A stretch of 11,420 bases of DNA, from assembly GCA_009927195.1 (NCBI GenBank), contig RFNL01000263.1:1-11420 (forward strand), read 5' to 3'. The notes beneath the pieces are model-generated. The model was not told where the DNA came from. It worked only from the letters and a program-made list of their open reading frames with translations, and did no database searches. A program made the translations under genes and the position numbers. Positions 1 through 7,623 of this stretch are shown here, one piece after another (position 1 is the first letter of the stretch; each line of letters starts with the position of its first letter). Origin of the DNA: Betaproteobacteria bacterium (GTDB lineage: Bacteria; Pseudomonadota; Gammaproteobacteria; Burkholderiales; Burkholderiaceae_C).

Positions 1-825
1 GGCCAGCGTGTCTTTGGGCGTTGCCGCAGGTGCCACCAAGCCCCACCAGGTGTCGACCGAAAACCCCGGCAACATTTCAGACAGGGCCATCACCTCAGGC
101 AACAAGGGGCTGCGCTGAGGGGTGGTCACGGCCAACGCCAACAGCTTGCCGGCTTTGATATTGGCCGCCGCCGTGGCCAGGTTGTCGAAATTGAAATCCA
201 CTTGCCCGCTGAGTAAAGCCATTTGGGCTGGGTTGCCGCCGTTGTAGGGAATGTGCACCGCAAAAATACCGGCCCGGGCTTTGAACAACTCGGCCGCCAA
301 ATGCCCTGCGCTGCCATTGCCGCCCGATCCCACATTGAGCTGGCCGGGATGGGCTTTGGCATAGGCGATGAAACTTTTCAGCGAATCGATTTGCAAGCGC
401 TTGGCGGTGTCGGCATTCATCACCAGTACATTGGGCACCCTGACCATCTGGGTGATGGGTGCAAAGTCTGTGCTCGCTTTGTAAGGCATGCGCGCATACA
501 ACCAGGGGTTGACGGCATGGGTGGCGGTGGCCGCAATGCCGATGGTCAGCCCATCGGGGATGGCTTTGGCCACCGCGTCGGCCCCGATATTGCCCCCCGC
601 ACCAGGTCGGTTTTCGATGATCACCGTGCCCAGGCTGTCTTTGACCCGCTCGGCCAAAAAACGCGCGGTCACATCGATCGGGCCTCCTGCGGCATAGGGC
701 ACGATCAGTCGGATCGGTTTGCCCCCGGGCCAGGTGGTTTGGGCCGCGGCCATGCCGGCCCAGGCCATCAGGCCCAAGGCCAGCCAGCGCCAAAAGGGGT
801 TTTGCGGGGTAGAGGATCGGAGCAT
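1..825 (-). CDS. Bug-family tripartite tricarboxylate transporter receptor, 3' end cut by window edge
   Basis: Periplasmic solute receptor of the Bug (TctC) family, which captures small carboxylates for tripartite tricarboxylate transporters or for sensing. The frame is open for 275 codons from the ATG at 825 to base 1, so about 50 C-terminal residues are missing from the usual ~325. Residues 1-28 form a signal peptide with a hydrophobic core and a likely cut after MAAA before Gln29. The mature part shows the family pattern: IRLIVPYAAGGPIDVTAR, then ENRPGAGGNIG, then PDG, then HIPYNGG. A Shine-Dalgarno-like AGGA lies 8 bases before the ATG. It starts 16 bases after the stop of the upstream reductase gene, so the two are probably co-transcribed. 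No TctA or TctB membrane gene is visible. The family is clear; the ligand is unknown. Confidence 0.93.
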   Translation of the reverse strand, partial: MLRSSTPQNPFWRWLALGLMAWAGMAAAQTTWPGGKPIRLIVPYAAGGPIDVTARFLAERVKDSLGTVIIENRPGAGGNIGADAVAKAIPDGLTIGIAATATHAVNPWLYARMPYKASTDFAPITQMVRVPNVLVMNADTAKRLQIDSLKSFIAYAKAHPGQLNVGSGGNGSAGHLAAELFKARAGIFAVHIPYNGGNPAQMALLSGQVDFNFDNLATAAANIKAGKLLALAVTTPQRSPLLPEVMALSEMLPGFSVDTWWGLVAPAATPKDTLA

Positions 826-841
826 GTGTTTTTCCTAGGGG

Positions 842-1882
842 TCAGCCTTTGGCCTTGTCGGCCTCGGTGATAAAGGAGTCGGCAAAAAAAGCGTCACTGG
901 GCAAGCCCGCTTGGGCACAGAAATCTTGCCGCGCCGAATCCACCACAATGGGGGCACCGCAGACATAAGCTTGGTGGCCGCTGAGGTCGGCAAAGTCGGC
1001 CAGCACCGCGTGGTGCACATAGCCGGTGCGCCCGCTCCATCCGTCTTCGGCCAGCGCATCGGACACCACAGGCACATAGGTCAGCCACGGCAAGGAAGCG
1101 GTTTGTTCGCGCACCCAGCCATCCATGTACAAATCTGCAGGACGGCGCCCGCCCCAGTACAGGGTGGTGGGGCGCTCAATGCCGGCGTGGCGCATGTGTT
1201 CAATGATGGCTTTGATCGGTGCAAAGCCGGTGCCTGAGGCCAAAAAGATCAGTGGCAGGCTGTGGTCTTCGCGCAAAAAGAAACTCCCTTGGGGGCCTTC
1301 GATGCGTTGAATTTCTTTTTCCTTCATGGCTGAGAACACATGATCGGTGAACTTGCCGCCGGGCATGTGGCGGATGTGCAACTCGATGCTGGGGCTGCCC
1401 TGCGCCAGGGTGTGGGGGGCATTGGCCATGGAATAGCTGCGGCGAGAGCCATCGCGCAGCAAGAAGTCGATGTACTGTCCCGCGCGGAATTGAAAGACAT
1501 CGTTGGTGGGCAGTTGCAATTGGATGACCATGACATCATGCGAGGCCTGTGTCAGGCTGAGCACGCGCACCGGCATTTTGCGGATCGCAAAGGCGCCTTC
1601 TTCGGCCACTTGGCGCGACTCCAAGACCAGATCGGATGTAGCACAGGCCCTACAGGTCAGGATGTGGCCCTGGGCTTTTTCTTCATCGCTCAAAGCCTTG
1701 CTTTGGTATTCAGACATCATCACATCGCCGCTGATTTTTTTGCATTTGCAAGACCCGCAAGCTCCGTCTTTGCAGCCGTAGGGCAGACCAATGCCTTGGC
1801 GCAGTCCGGCACTGAGCAAGGTCTCAAAGCTTTCGGCCGTGAAATGGCGGCCGCTGGGTTGAACCGTGACGCTGAAACTCAT
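842..1882 (-). CDS. 2Fe-2S ferredoxin-type NAD(P)H:flavin oxidoreductase (AscD/RfbI-like reductase)
   Basis: Single-chain electron-transfer reductase of 346 residues that would pass electrons from NAD(P)H through FAD to a plant-type 2Fe-2S centre and on to a partner. The N-terminal ferredoxin domain (about 1-95) has Cys37, Cys42, Cys45 and Cys77, all four cluster ligands. The FAD-binding domain follows (about 100-200) with Arg148-Ser-Tyr-Ser, and the NAD-binding domain has Gly217-Thr-Gly-Phe-Ala-Pro and a late YVCGAP motif. The order ferredoxin-FAD-NAD matches oxygenase reductases and the enzymes often named CDP-6-deoxy-delta-3,4-glucoseen reductase. No oxygenase or deoxysugar gene is nearby, so that name should not be taken as a function. 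The ATG at 1882 is preceded by GAGGA with 9 bases spacing. The next gene downstream is a Bug receptor. The partner protein is unknown. Confidence 0.92.
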   Translation of the reverse strand: MSFSVTVQPSGRHFTAESFETLLSAGLRQGIGLPYGCKDGACGSCKCKKISGDVMMSEYQSKALSDEEKAQGHILTCRACATSDLVLESRQVAEEGAFAIRKMPVRVLSLTQASHDVMVIQLQLPTNDVFQFRAGQYIDFLLRDGSRRSYSMANAPHTLAQGSPSIELHIRHMPGGKFTDHVFSAMKEKEIQRIEGPQGSFFLREDHSLPLIFLASGTGFAPIKAIIEHMRHAGIERPTTLYWGGRRPADLYMDGWVREQTASLPWLTYVPVVSDALAEDGWSGRTGYVHHAVLADFADLSGHQAYVCGAPIVVDSARQDFCAQAGLPSDAFFADSFITEADKAKG

Positions 1883-1910
1883 GTTTGGTTATCCTCGGGA
1901 TTGAATTTTT

Positions 1911-2863
1911 TTGTCAACAGCGATTTTGCCTTCAAACACTTCACCGCTGGGTGCCTTGCCGGCCCGGTTTCGCCGCCAACGCTTGCTGATCGTGGGTTGT
2001 GGCGATGTCGGTCAGCGCTTGGCCGGTTTGGTGCCAAAGCCGGTGCAGGTGATGGCCCTGACCTCAACGGCTGACAAGATGGCGAATTTGCGTCGCCTGG
2101 GGATCACCCCTTTGTGGGGCAACCTCGATGAGCCCCACACGCTGCGCCGCTTGGCGGGTTTGGCCCATCGCGTGGTGCATTTGGCCCCCCCACCGGGCGA
2201 GGGCTTTGGCGACCCCCGCACGCTGGCCTTGCTGCGCAGCTTGGCGCGGCGCAACGCACCGCAAAGTTGGGTTTATGGGTCCACCAGCGGTGTGTACGGT
2301 GACTGCCAGGGACACTGGGTTAATGAGTCCCAACCCGCAACGCCTTTCACCCCGCGGGCCTTTCGGCGGGTCGATGCCGAAACGCGCTTGCGCTGGTATG
2401 GCAAAGGCACGGGTTTGCGCCAAGGATCGCGGGTGAGCATTTTGCGCATCCCGGGGATCTACGCTTGGACCGGGTGGGCGGCACACCGCTGGAGCGTTTG
2501 CGCAAAGGCACGCCGGTGTTGCAGGCCAAGGACGATGTATACACCAACCATATCCATGCCAATGACCTGGCCCGCGCTTGTTGGCTGGCGCTGTGGCGCG
2601 GCCAAGCGCAGCGCATCTACCATGTCAGCGACGACAGCCAACTCAAAATGGGTGACTACTTTGACCTGGCGGCCGATCTGCTGGGCTTGCCCAGGCCCGC
2701 ACGTGTGGCCCGCGATACCGCGCAAGACCAACTGCCTTTGATGCTGCTGAGCTTCATGAGCGAGTCCAGACGCTTGGATAACCAGCGCATGAAGCAAGAG
2801 CTGCAGTTGCGCTTGCACTACCCCACGGTGCACCAGGGTTTACAGCCCAAGCCACGGGCGTGA
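1911..2863 (+). pseudogene. SDR-type NAD(P)-binding protein (YeeZ-like), broken by a one-base frameshift
   Basis: Rossmann-fold protein of the NAD-dependent epimerase/dehydratase group, closest in memory to E. coli YeeZ. The first part (from 1911) has the nucleotide-binding motif Gly29-Cys-Gly31-Asp-Val-Gly34 and the active-site region YGSTSGVYGD at 122-131, up to ILRIPGIYA at 2439-2465. After this the frame turns to a Trp- and Cys-rich run ending at 2741. The genuine C-terminal sequence (LDRVGGTPLERLRKG, then DDVYTNHIHANDLAR) continues in another frame from about 2465 to the TGA at 2863. One inserted base near 2463-2467 would restore a protein of about 317 residues. The first part has no in-frame ATG before its motif; TTG at 1911 is the best start, after a stop at 1902. 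A real mutation, or a sequencing error in the short TT run, are both possible. Confidence 0.85.
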
Positions 2864-2879
2864 GCCACAAGCGGGTGCT

Positions 2880-4001
2880 TCAGCGCATGCCAATCTTGGC
2901 GGCGTTGAAGATGTGTTGTGCTTCGCGCGGCATGCAGCGCCAGTAAGCCGGAGTGGCTTGGACCGAGCCCTTGAGTTCAGCCGCAGCGGTCCAGGCCCAA
3001 CGCGGGTTGTACAAAAAGCTGCGGGCCAAGGCCACCAAGTCCGCTTCTTGTTGGGCGATGATGGATTCGGCCTGGTCGGGCTCGGTGATCAATCCCACCG
3101 CCATGGTGGGCAGGCCTGACTTTTGTTTCACCATCTTGGCAAATGGCACTTGGTAGCCCGGGGCCAGATTGATTTTTTGCAAAGGTGAAACGCCACCTGA
3201 GGAGATGTGCACAAAATTGGCGCCGGAGTGTTTCAATCGCAGCGCGAAATCGGCGGTTTCCTCAGCCGTCCAACCCCCTTCAACCCAGTCGGTGGCCGAC
3301 AGTCGCATGCCCAAGGCCCCGTCATAGACTTTTCGCACCGCCTCAAACACCTGCAAAGGGAAGCGGATGCGGTTTTCAAAATTGCCGCCAAACGCATCGG
3401 TGCGTTGGTTTGACAAGGGGGACAAAAACTCATGCAGCAAATAGCCATGGGCCCCATGCAACTCGATGGCTTCAATGCCCATGTCTTGCACGCGTTCGGC
3501 GGCCCGCACGAAATCTTTCAAAATCACCTCCAAGCCATTGGGGCTGATGGCTTGTGGGGCCGGTTCTGCGTCGTTGATCGGCAGGGCAGATGGTGCTTCG
3601 GGCCACCAGCCACCTTGTGCTTGGGGAATCAGCTTGCCGCCGTTCCAGGGCACATGGCTGGAGGCTTTGCGCCCGGCATGGCCGATTTGGATGGACACCG
3701 GCACCGGTGGGGCCAGCCGCCTGGCGCGGCCCAAGCGATCGGCCAATGCCTGGGCGGTGGCATCGTTGTAAATGCCCAGGCAAGCTGGCGTGATGCGACC
3801 CCGCTCCGAGACGGCGGTGGCTTCGATGGTGAACAAGCCGGCCCCGCTGTTGAGCAGGTTGCCCCAGTGCATGAGGTGCCAATCGTCGGCCAAACCGTCT
3901 TGGCAGGAGTACTGGCACATGGGGGCCACTACGATGCGGTTGGCCAAGCGCAGGGGGCCGCGGCCTGAGCCGAGTTCGAATTCGCTGAAAAGTACACTCA
4001 C
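2880..4001 (-). CDS. NADH:flavin oxidoreductase, old yellow enzyme of the YqjM class
   Basis: FMN-dependent ene-reductase of 373 residues, expected in the cytoplasm, that reduces activated C=C bonds of enones and related compounds with NAD(P)H. Hallmarks of the YqjM class are all present: PMCQYS with the redox-tuning Cys29, HLMHWG at 42-47, QIGHAGRK at 105-112, the substrate-binding pair His182 and His185 followed by Tyr187 in HGAHGYLLHEFLSP, the SNQRTDAFGG stretch at 197-206, and the C-terminal phosphate-binding region AVGLI...ALARSFLYNP. The start is GTG at 4001 with GGAG 6 bases upstream; the upstream ATG at 4020 is out of frame. It is divergent from the PagP-like gene across 116 bases and converges with the frameshifted YeeZ-like gene with 16 bases between stops. 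It appears monocistronic. The physiological substrate is unknown. Confidence 0.95.
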   Translation of the reverse strand: MSVLFSEFELGSGRGPLRLANRIVVAPMCQYSCQDGLADDWHLMHWGNLLNSGAGLFTIEATAVSERGRITPACLGIYNDATAQALADRLGRARRLAPPVPVSIQIGHAGRKASSHVPWNGGKLIPQAQGGWWPEAPSALPINDAEPAPQAISPNGLEVILKDFVRAAERVQDMGIEAIELHGAHGYLLHEFLSPLSNQRTDAFGGNFENRIRFPLQVFEAVRKVYDGALGMRLSATDWVEGGWTAEETADFALRLKHSGANFVHISSGGVSPLQKINLAPGYQVPFAKMVKQKSGLPTMAVGLITEPDQAESIIAQQEADLVALARSFLYNPRWAWTAAAELKGSVQATPAYWRCMPREAQHIFNAAKIGMR

Positions 4002-4035
4002 AACTGTCTCCGAGGGTCATGGGGCAAGATCCTAG

Positions 4036-4104
4036 CCGGATTTACCCGCCCCAGTTGTTGGAACTGCATCCGGTAGCCCCAAGCGGGTAGGATGTCACCA
4101 TCCT
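4036..4104 (+). promoter_or_regulatory. Divergent intergenic region with interleaved inverted repeats before the PagP-like gene
   Basis: The 116 bases between the divergent starts at 4001 and 4118 hold three exact inverted repeats: CCGGAT (4036-4041) with ATCCGG (4068-4073), TACCCGC (4043-4049) with GCGGGTA (4083-4089), and AGGATG (4089-4094) with CATCCT (4099-4104) around a 4-base loop. CATCC at 4067-4071 could also pair with GGATG at 4090-4094, so some pairings exclude others. The last hairpin ends 13 bases before the ATG at 4118. This could be an operator or an mRNA leader structure; short repeats of this kind also occur by chance. I could not find a convincing -35/-10 pair. Confidence 0.3.
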
Positions 4105-4117
4105 TTGTAAAGATTTC

Positions 4118-4624
4118 ATGCGAAACATGTTTGCCAAGAATATTCGTTTTTTGTGGTTCAAATTGATGTTTCTCTGTTGTGCACCGGTTTGGGCTGAGTC
4201 AGCTGAGGCACAAAGCCCGTCCGAGGCGGGTGATATTTGGCTCAACCCAGGGTTTATTTCTTATCACTTTCCCAAAGAAGGCCTGAGCTTTAACAACGAA
4301 AACAGCGGCTTGGGCATTGAATGGCGGCAATCGCAGGAGGTATCTTGGTCGGGAGGTTTTTTCCACAACAGTGATTGGGAGCGCAGCTACTATGTGGGCG
4401 CCTACTGGACACCTTGGGTGGCAATGGGTTGGCGTTGGGGGGCTTTTATTGGGGTGGTTGATGGCTACCCCAAGATGCTCAATGGCGGTGCATTCCCTTT
4501 TTTGACGCCGGTGGCCACGCGCGAATGGCAGCGTTGGGGGGTGGGCGTGAGTTTGTTGCCTGATTACGAAAATCGCCTGCATGGCGCCTTGACGGTTCAG
4601 ATCAAATACAAATGGAAACCATGA
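4118..4624 (+). CDS. Small exported beta-barrel protein, PagP-like (possible lipid A acyltransferase relative)
   Basis: Protein of 168 residues. Residues 1-26 look like a signal peptide (basic start, core FLWFKLMFLCC, likely cut after PVWA). The mature part is rich in Trp, Tyr and Gly with alternating strands and ends in an aromatic strand (IKYKW), as in outer-membrane barrels. Compared from memory with E. coli PagP, it keeps the order ISYH (PagP ITWH), NNENSGLGIEW (PagP YNERPWGGGFG), HNS (PagP KDS), GAFIGVVDGYP (PagP GFTAGV), PFLTPVA (PagP PVLLPLA) and a closing amphipathic strand. His50 and Ser85 then match PagP His33 and Ser77, while Asn84 replaces Asp76. It first in a plus-strand series, with its TGA 3 bases from the next ATG. 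Barrel and export are likely; acyltransferase activity is only inferred, and it could be an uncharacterised barrel. Confidence 0.8.
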   Translation: MRNMFAKNIRFLWFKLMFLCCAPVWAESAEAQSPSEAGDIWLNPGFISYHFPKEGLSFNNENSGLGIEWRQSQEVSWSGGFFHNSDWERSYYVGAYWTPWVAMGWRWGAFIGVVDGYPKMLNGGAFPFLTPVATREWQRWGVGVSLLPDYENRLHGALTVQIKYKWKP

Positions 4625-4627
4625 GTG

Positions 4628-5230
4628 ATGTCAGAGCTGCCCTTGTTTCCACTCAGCCAAGGCTTATTGCCGCAGGGCTTGTTGCATTTGCAAATTTTTG
4701 AAATTCGCTACCTGACCATGATCCGTCAGTGCCGGCAACAAAACACCCCCTTTGGCGTGGTGATGTTGGCCCAAGGCAAAGAAGTGCGCCAAGCCGGCGC
4801 ACAAGAGCGGTTGATGAACCAAGGCTGCATGGCCCATTTGCTGGAGGTAGAGGCTTTGCAGCCCAATTTGTTGCGGGTGTTGTGCCAAGGGGGTGCGCGG
4901 TTTCGCCTGGGCGAGCATGTGCAAGCGCCCAACGGTTTATGGCGCGGCGAGGTCAGCATGTTGCCCGAGGAACCCTTTGCGCCTGTGCCCGAGGAGCTGG
5001 CGCATGTGGCTCAACGCTTGGCGCAAATGTCCGGGCAATGGCGAGAGCGCGGCATGGATGAAGCGCAATGGCCTTGGCGCGGCGATGCCGAATATGGCGA
5101 TTGCGCTTGGGTGGCTCACCGCTGGTTGGAGTTGTTGCCGCTGAGTCCTGCGCAAAAGCACAGCGCCATGCTCGAAGCCGACCCCGTGCTGCGCTTGCAG
5201 CGGGTGGCGGCATGGCTCAAAGCGTTTTGA
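4628..5230 (+). CDS. LON peptidase substrate-binding (N-terminal) domain protein, stand-alone
   Basis: Protein of 200 residues made of one LON N-terminal-type domain without the AAA+ ATPase or the protease domain. The family opening is clear: LPLFPLSQGLLPQGLLHLQI, then FEIRYLTMIRQC, then FGVVML in the first 50 residues, and a helical C-terminal half. In the Lon protease this domain recognises substrates; the free-standing bacterial versions have no firmly established role. The start is either GTG at 4625 or the adjacent ATG at 4628; I chose ATG, with GGAA about 10 bases upstream. It nearly touches the previous gene (TGA at 4622-4624) and lies 22 bases before the Bug receptor gene, which suggests translational coupling in one transcript. 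No signal peptide is seen, so it should be cytoplasmic. Confidence 0.92.
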   Translation: MSELPLFPLSQGLLPQGLLHLQIFEIRYLTMIRQCRQQNTPFGVVMLAQGKEVRQAGAQERLMNQGCMAHLLEVEALQPNLLRVLCQGGARFRLGEHVQAPNGLWRGEVSMLPEEPFAPVPEELAHVAQRLAQMSGQWRERGMDEAQWPWRGDAEYGDCAWVAHRWLELLPLSPAQKHSAMLEADPVLRLQRVAAWLKAF

Positions 5231-5252
5231 TTCTTGGCGAGGGATGGTCCGC

Positions 5253-6251
5253 ATGAAAAAAACCACTGATCTTTTTCCAAAACGCCGCTGGTTGTTGGGG
5301 GCGGCTGCGTCGGCCCTGGCTGCACCCTGGGTGCGGGCGCAAAGTTTTGCCACCAAGCCTATCCGCTGGGTGGTGGTGGCCCCTGCGGGGTCGTCACTGG
5401 ATGTGATTGCACGGGCAATGCAAGACAAATTGCGCGAGCAATTGGGCACGGCCATCGTGGTGGAAAACAAGCCACAGGCCGGTGGCACGGCGGGTACGGC
5501 CGAAGTCGCACAGTCGGCCCCAGACGGCCACACCTGGGTGATGTCGTACAACGGGCCACTGGCATTTGGGCCGCATTTGTATCCGCGCTTGCCGTATGTG
5601 CCTTTGCGCGATCTGATGCCCGTGGTGTTGACCACCTCGCAACCCAACCTCATTGCAGTGCATGCGGGCTTGCCGGTCGGCAATTTGGCGCAATTGTTGG
5701 CCTTGTTGCAAGCCCACCCTGGCAAATATAACTTTGCATCGGTGGGCAACGGCAGCTCCTCTCACCTGTGCATGGAATATATCAAGGCCTTGAGTGGTGC
5801 GTTTGCGGTGCACATCCCATTCAATGGCGGTCCGCCAGCGGTGCTGGCCACCGTCAGCGGCGAGACCCATATGATCGCTGCCGTGCCCACTTTGCTCACG
5901 CCTCAGATCAAAGCCGGTCGCCTCAAAGCCATGGCGGTCACTGGTTTGCAACGCTACGGACTCACGCCCGAGGTGCCCACTGTGGCAGAAAGTGGTGTGG
6001 CCAGTTTGAAGGGCTTCGAAGCGATTGCCTGGAACGGCGTGTTGGTGGCCGCTGGCACCCCCAGGCCTGTGGTGGAACGCATCAATGCCGCGGTCAACCT
6101 GGTCTTGCTAGACGATGCGGTGCGCCAGCGTTTACAAGCCGCGGGTCTAGAGCCTGCGGGCGGCTCAGCCGAAAAATTCACCCAACTCATCCGCGACGAG
6201 TCGGCCAAATGGTTGCCCATCATCCGCCGCTCTGGCGCCACATTGGGATAA
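5253..6251 (+). CDS. Bug-family tripartite tricarboxylate transporter receptor with twin-arginine-like signal
   Basis: Full-length periplasmic receptor of 332 residues. The ATG at 5253 is preferred over the ATG at 5244 because GAGGG at 5239-5243 sits 9 bases before it. The N-terminus has a KRRWLLG motif (Arg11-Arg12) and a small hydrophobic core ending AAPWVRA before Gln30, so export by Tat or by Sec are both possible. Family motifs follow: VVVAPAGSSLDVIAR, ENKPQAGGTAGTAEVA, PDGHTWVM, a PGKYNFASVGNGSSSHL stretch, HIPFNGG and VPTVAESG. It lies 22 bases after the LON-domain gene and 9 bases before the FAD oxidoreductase gene, so receptor and enzyme are very likely expressed together. This links the ligand to the substrate of that enzyme by inference. 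The membrane partners TctA and TctB are absent here. Confidence 0.95.
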   Translation: MKKTTDLFPKRRWLLGAAASALAAPWVRAQSFATKPIRWVVVAPAGSSLDVIARAMQDKLREQLGTAIVVENKPQAGGTAGTAEVAQSAPDGHTWVMSYNGPLAFGPHLYPRLPYVPLRDLMPVVLTTSQPNLIAVHAGLPVGNLAQLLALLQAHPGKYNFASVGNGSSSHLCMEYIKALSGAFAVHIPFNGGPPAVLATVSGETHMIAAVPTLLTPQIKAGRLKAMAVTGLQRYGLTPEVPTVAESGVASLKGFEAIAWNGVLVAAGTPRPVVERINAAVNLVLLDDAVRQRLQAAGLEPAGGSAEKFTQLIRDESAKWLPIIRRSGATLG

Positions 6252-6260
6252 ATCCGGTTG

Positions 6261-7622
6261 ATGCCCCTGCGCAAAGCTGGCGGCCCTGCCCTGGCTGAAT
6301 TCGATCTCATCATTTTGGGTGCGGGGGCAGCGGGCATGCTCGGCGCCTTGGCCGCCCATCAGCGTGGTCTGCGGGTGTGTTTGGTCGATCCCCACTGGGA
6401 TGTGGCCAATAACTTGGCCATCAGCGGCGGATTGTTTCCGGCCGCCGGATCGGTTTTGCAGGCCCAAGCGGGTGTGCACGACAGCCCGCAAATATGGTTG
6501 GACGATCTCAGGGCGTTTGCCGGGGACAGCGTGAACGAGTCAATTGCCCACTCGGTGGCCCACGCCCTGCCCGAAGTGATGGATTTTTTCACCAGTCGAT
6601 TGAATGCGCCGATTGATTTTCTGCCCGATGTGGTTTCCCCCGGCCACAGCCGATGCCGCTTTCACAGCACCAAGCCCGCCGGGGGCAGGTCTTTGCACGA
6701 AAGCTTGCGCCAACTGATCGCGGCGCGGTCGAACATCCAGGTTTGCCCTCGGCCCATCGGGTTAGAGCGCTTGACCACGGGTTTTGCAGGCTCGGACGGA
6801 CAAAGCCAAGTGCAAGCACCGCATGTGATGCTGGCCGGTGGCGGCTTTGGCGCCAACCCAGATTGGGTGGCGCAACACATACCGGCCATGCGCGGGGCGC
6901 TCTACAACGGGGCTGCCCACAGCGATGGCAGCACCATGGCCTTGGGGGTGTCCTGGGGCGCTCAGTTGTGGGGCATGGACGGCTTTCAAGGCCAGGGTCA
7001 CACCAACCCGGGTGGGCGGACCCGCTTGGGCATGGCCATTCCCACCATGGGCGGCATTTTGGTCAACCGATCAGGCCTGCGCTTTGTGCGCGAGGACATT
7101 GGACCTTCTGCCTTGGCCCCTTGGGTGATGGCCCAAGCGGGCGGGCAAGCCTTGGAGGTGTTTGATGCCCACATTGCAGCCGGTTTGGCCCAGCATTCGG
7201 CCTATCAAGAGGCCTGGCGCGCGAGCCAGGTCGTGACCGCCGAAGATGTGCCGACCTTGGCCGCCAAGGCCGGGGTGGATGCACAGGGTTTGCAAGACAC
7301 ACTGGCCCAAGTCAATGCCATCGCACAAGGCCTGGCCACAGATGCCTTGGGTCGCCAGCATTTCGCCCGCGTGCTCAGCGGCCCGTTTTTGGCCTCCTGG
7401 GTCACCGGGGCTTTGTCGCACACCCAAGGCGGTTTGCTCACCGATGGGGATGGCCGTGTGCGCGATGCGAAAGGCCGATGGATTCATGGTGTCTGGGCCG
7501 CGGGCGGTTGCGCCGCTGGTTTGTCCGGGCGCGGTGCACATGGCTATTTGCCGGGCAATGGTTTGGCCCAATCCTTTGGTTTGGCCTGGCGCATGGCCCA
7601 GGCCTTGGCGACTACGGCCTGA
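6261..7622 (+). CDS. FAD-dependent oxidoreductase, fumarate reductase/ketosteroid dehydrogenase-like flavoprotein
   Basis: Flavoprotein of 453 residues in the FAD_binding_2 group (fumarate reductase, tricarballylate dehydrogenase and 3-ketosteroid dehydrogenase relatives), which oxidises or reduces a C-C bond next to a carbonyl or carboxyl. The dinucleotide motif Gly20-Ala-Gly-Ala-Ala-Gly25 is followed by an acidic end (LVDPHWD) and SGGLFPAAG. The middle has LAGGGFGANP and GILVNRSGLRFVRED. The C-terminal part has SHTQGGLLTD, a WAAGGCAAGLSGRG stretch and GYLPGNGLAQSFGLAWRMA, the closing FAD contact. The start is ATG at 6261 after an in-frame TTG at 6258; the Shine-Dalgarno is weak, and the 9-base gap to the receptor stop suggests coupling. 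Adjacency to a Bug receptor recalls the tricarballylate genes tcuA/tcuC, but identity with TcuA is not shown. Its stop is one base from the stop of the convergent gene. Confidence 0.9.
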   Translation: MPLRKAGGPALAEFDLIILGAGAAGMLGALAAHQRGLRVCLVDPHWDVANNLAISGGLFPAAGSVLQAQAGVHDSPQIWLDDLRAFAGDSVNESIAHSVAHALPEVMDFFTSRLNAPIDFLPDVVSPGHSRCRFHSTKPAGGRSLHESLRQLIAARSNIQVCPRPIGLERLTTGFAGSDGQSQVQAPHVMLAGGGFGANPDWVAQHIPAMRGALYNGAAHSDGSTMALGVSWGAQLWGMDGFQGQGHTNPGGRTRLGMAIPTMGGILVNRSGLRFVREDIGPSALAPWVMAQAGGQALEVFDAHIAAGLAQHSAYQEAWRASQVVTAEDVPTLAAKAGVDAQGLQDTLAQVNAIAQGLATDALGRQHFARVLSGPFLASWVTGALSHTQGGLLTDGDGRVRDAKGRWIHGVWAAGGCAAGLSGRGAHGYLPGNGLAQSFGLAWRMAQALATTA

Positions 7623-7623
7623 C

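Noticed and set aside
95..793. Minus-strand open frame of 232 codons overlapping the first Bug gene
   Set aside because: It is an out-of-frame shadow; the in-frame reading from 825 to base 1 has the complete signal peptide and Bug motifs.
1340..2074. Plus-strand open frame of 244 codons across the reductase start
   Set aside because: It is antisense to the 2Fe-2S reductase and overlaps the YeeZ-like gene; no recognisable motif and no plausible ribosome site.
2741..2863. Separate small gene in the second frame of the YeeZ-like locus (2465-2863)
   Set aside because: Its sequence is the C-terminal half of the same family and begins exactly where the first frame loses similarity, so one broken gene is the simpler explanation.
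4058..4093. Sigma70 promoter with TTGGAA (4058-4063) and TAGGAT (4088-4093)
   Set aside because: The spacer is 24 bases, well beyond 16-18, and the alternative CTGCAT at 4064-4069 is a poor -35 match.
4937..5749. Minus-strand open frame of 270 codons across the LON-domain and Bug genes
   Set aside because: It covers two well-supported plus-strand genes and their junction, and its translation has no family features.
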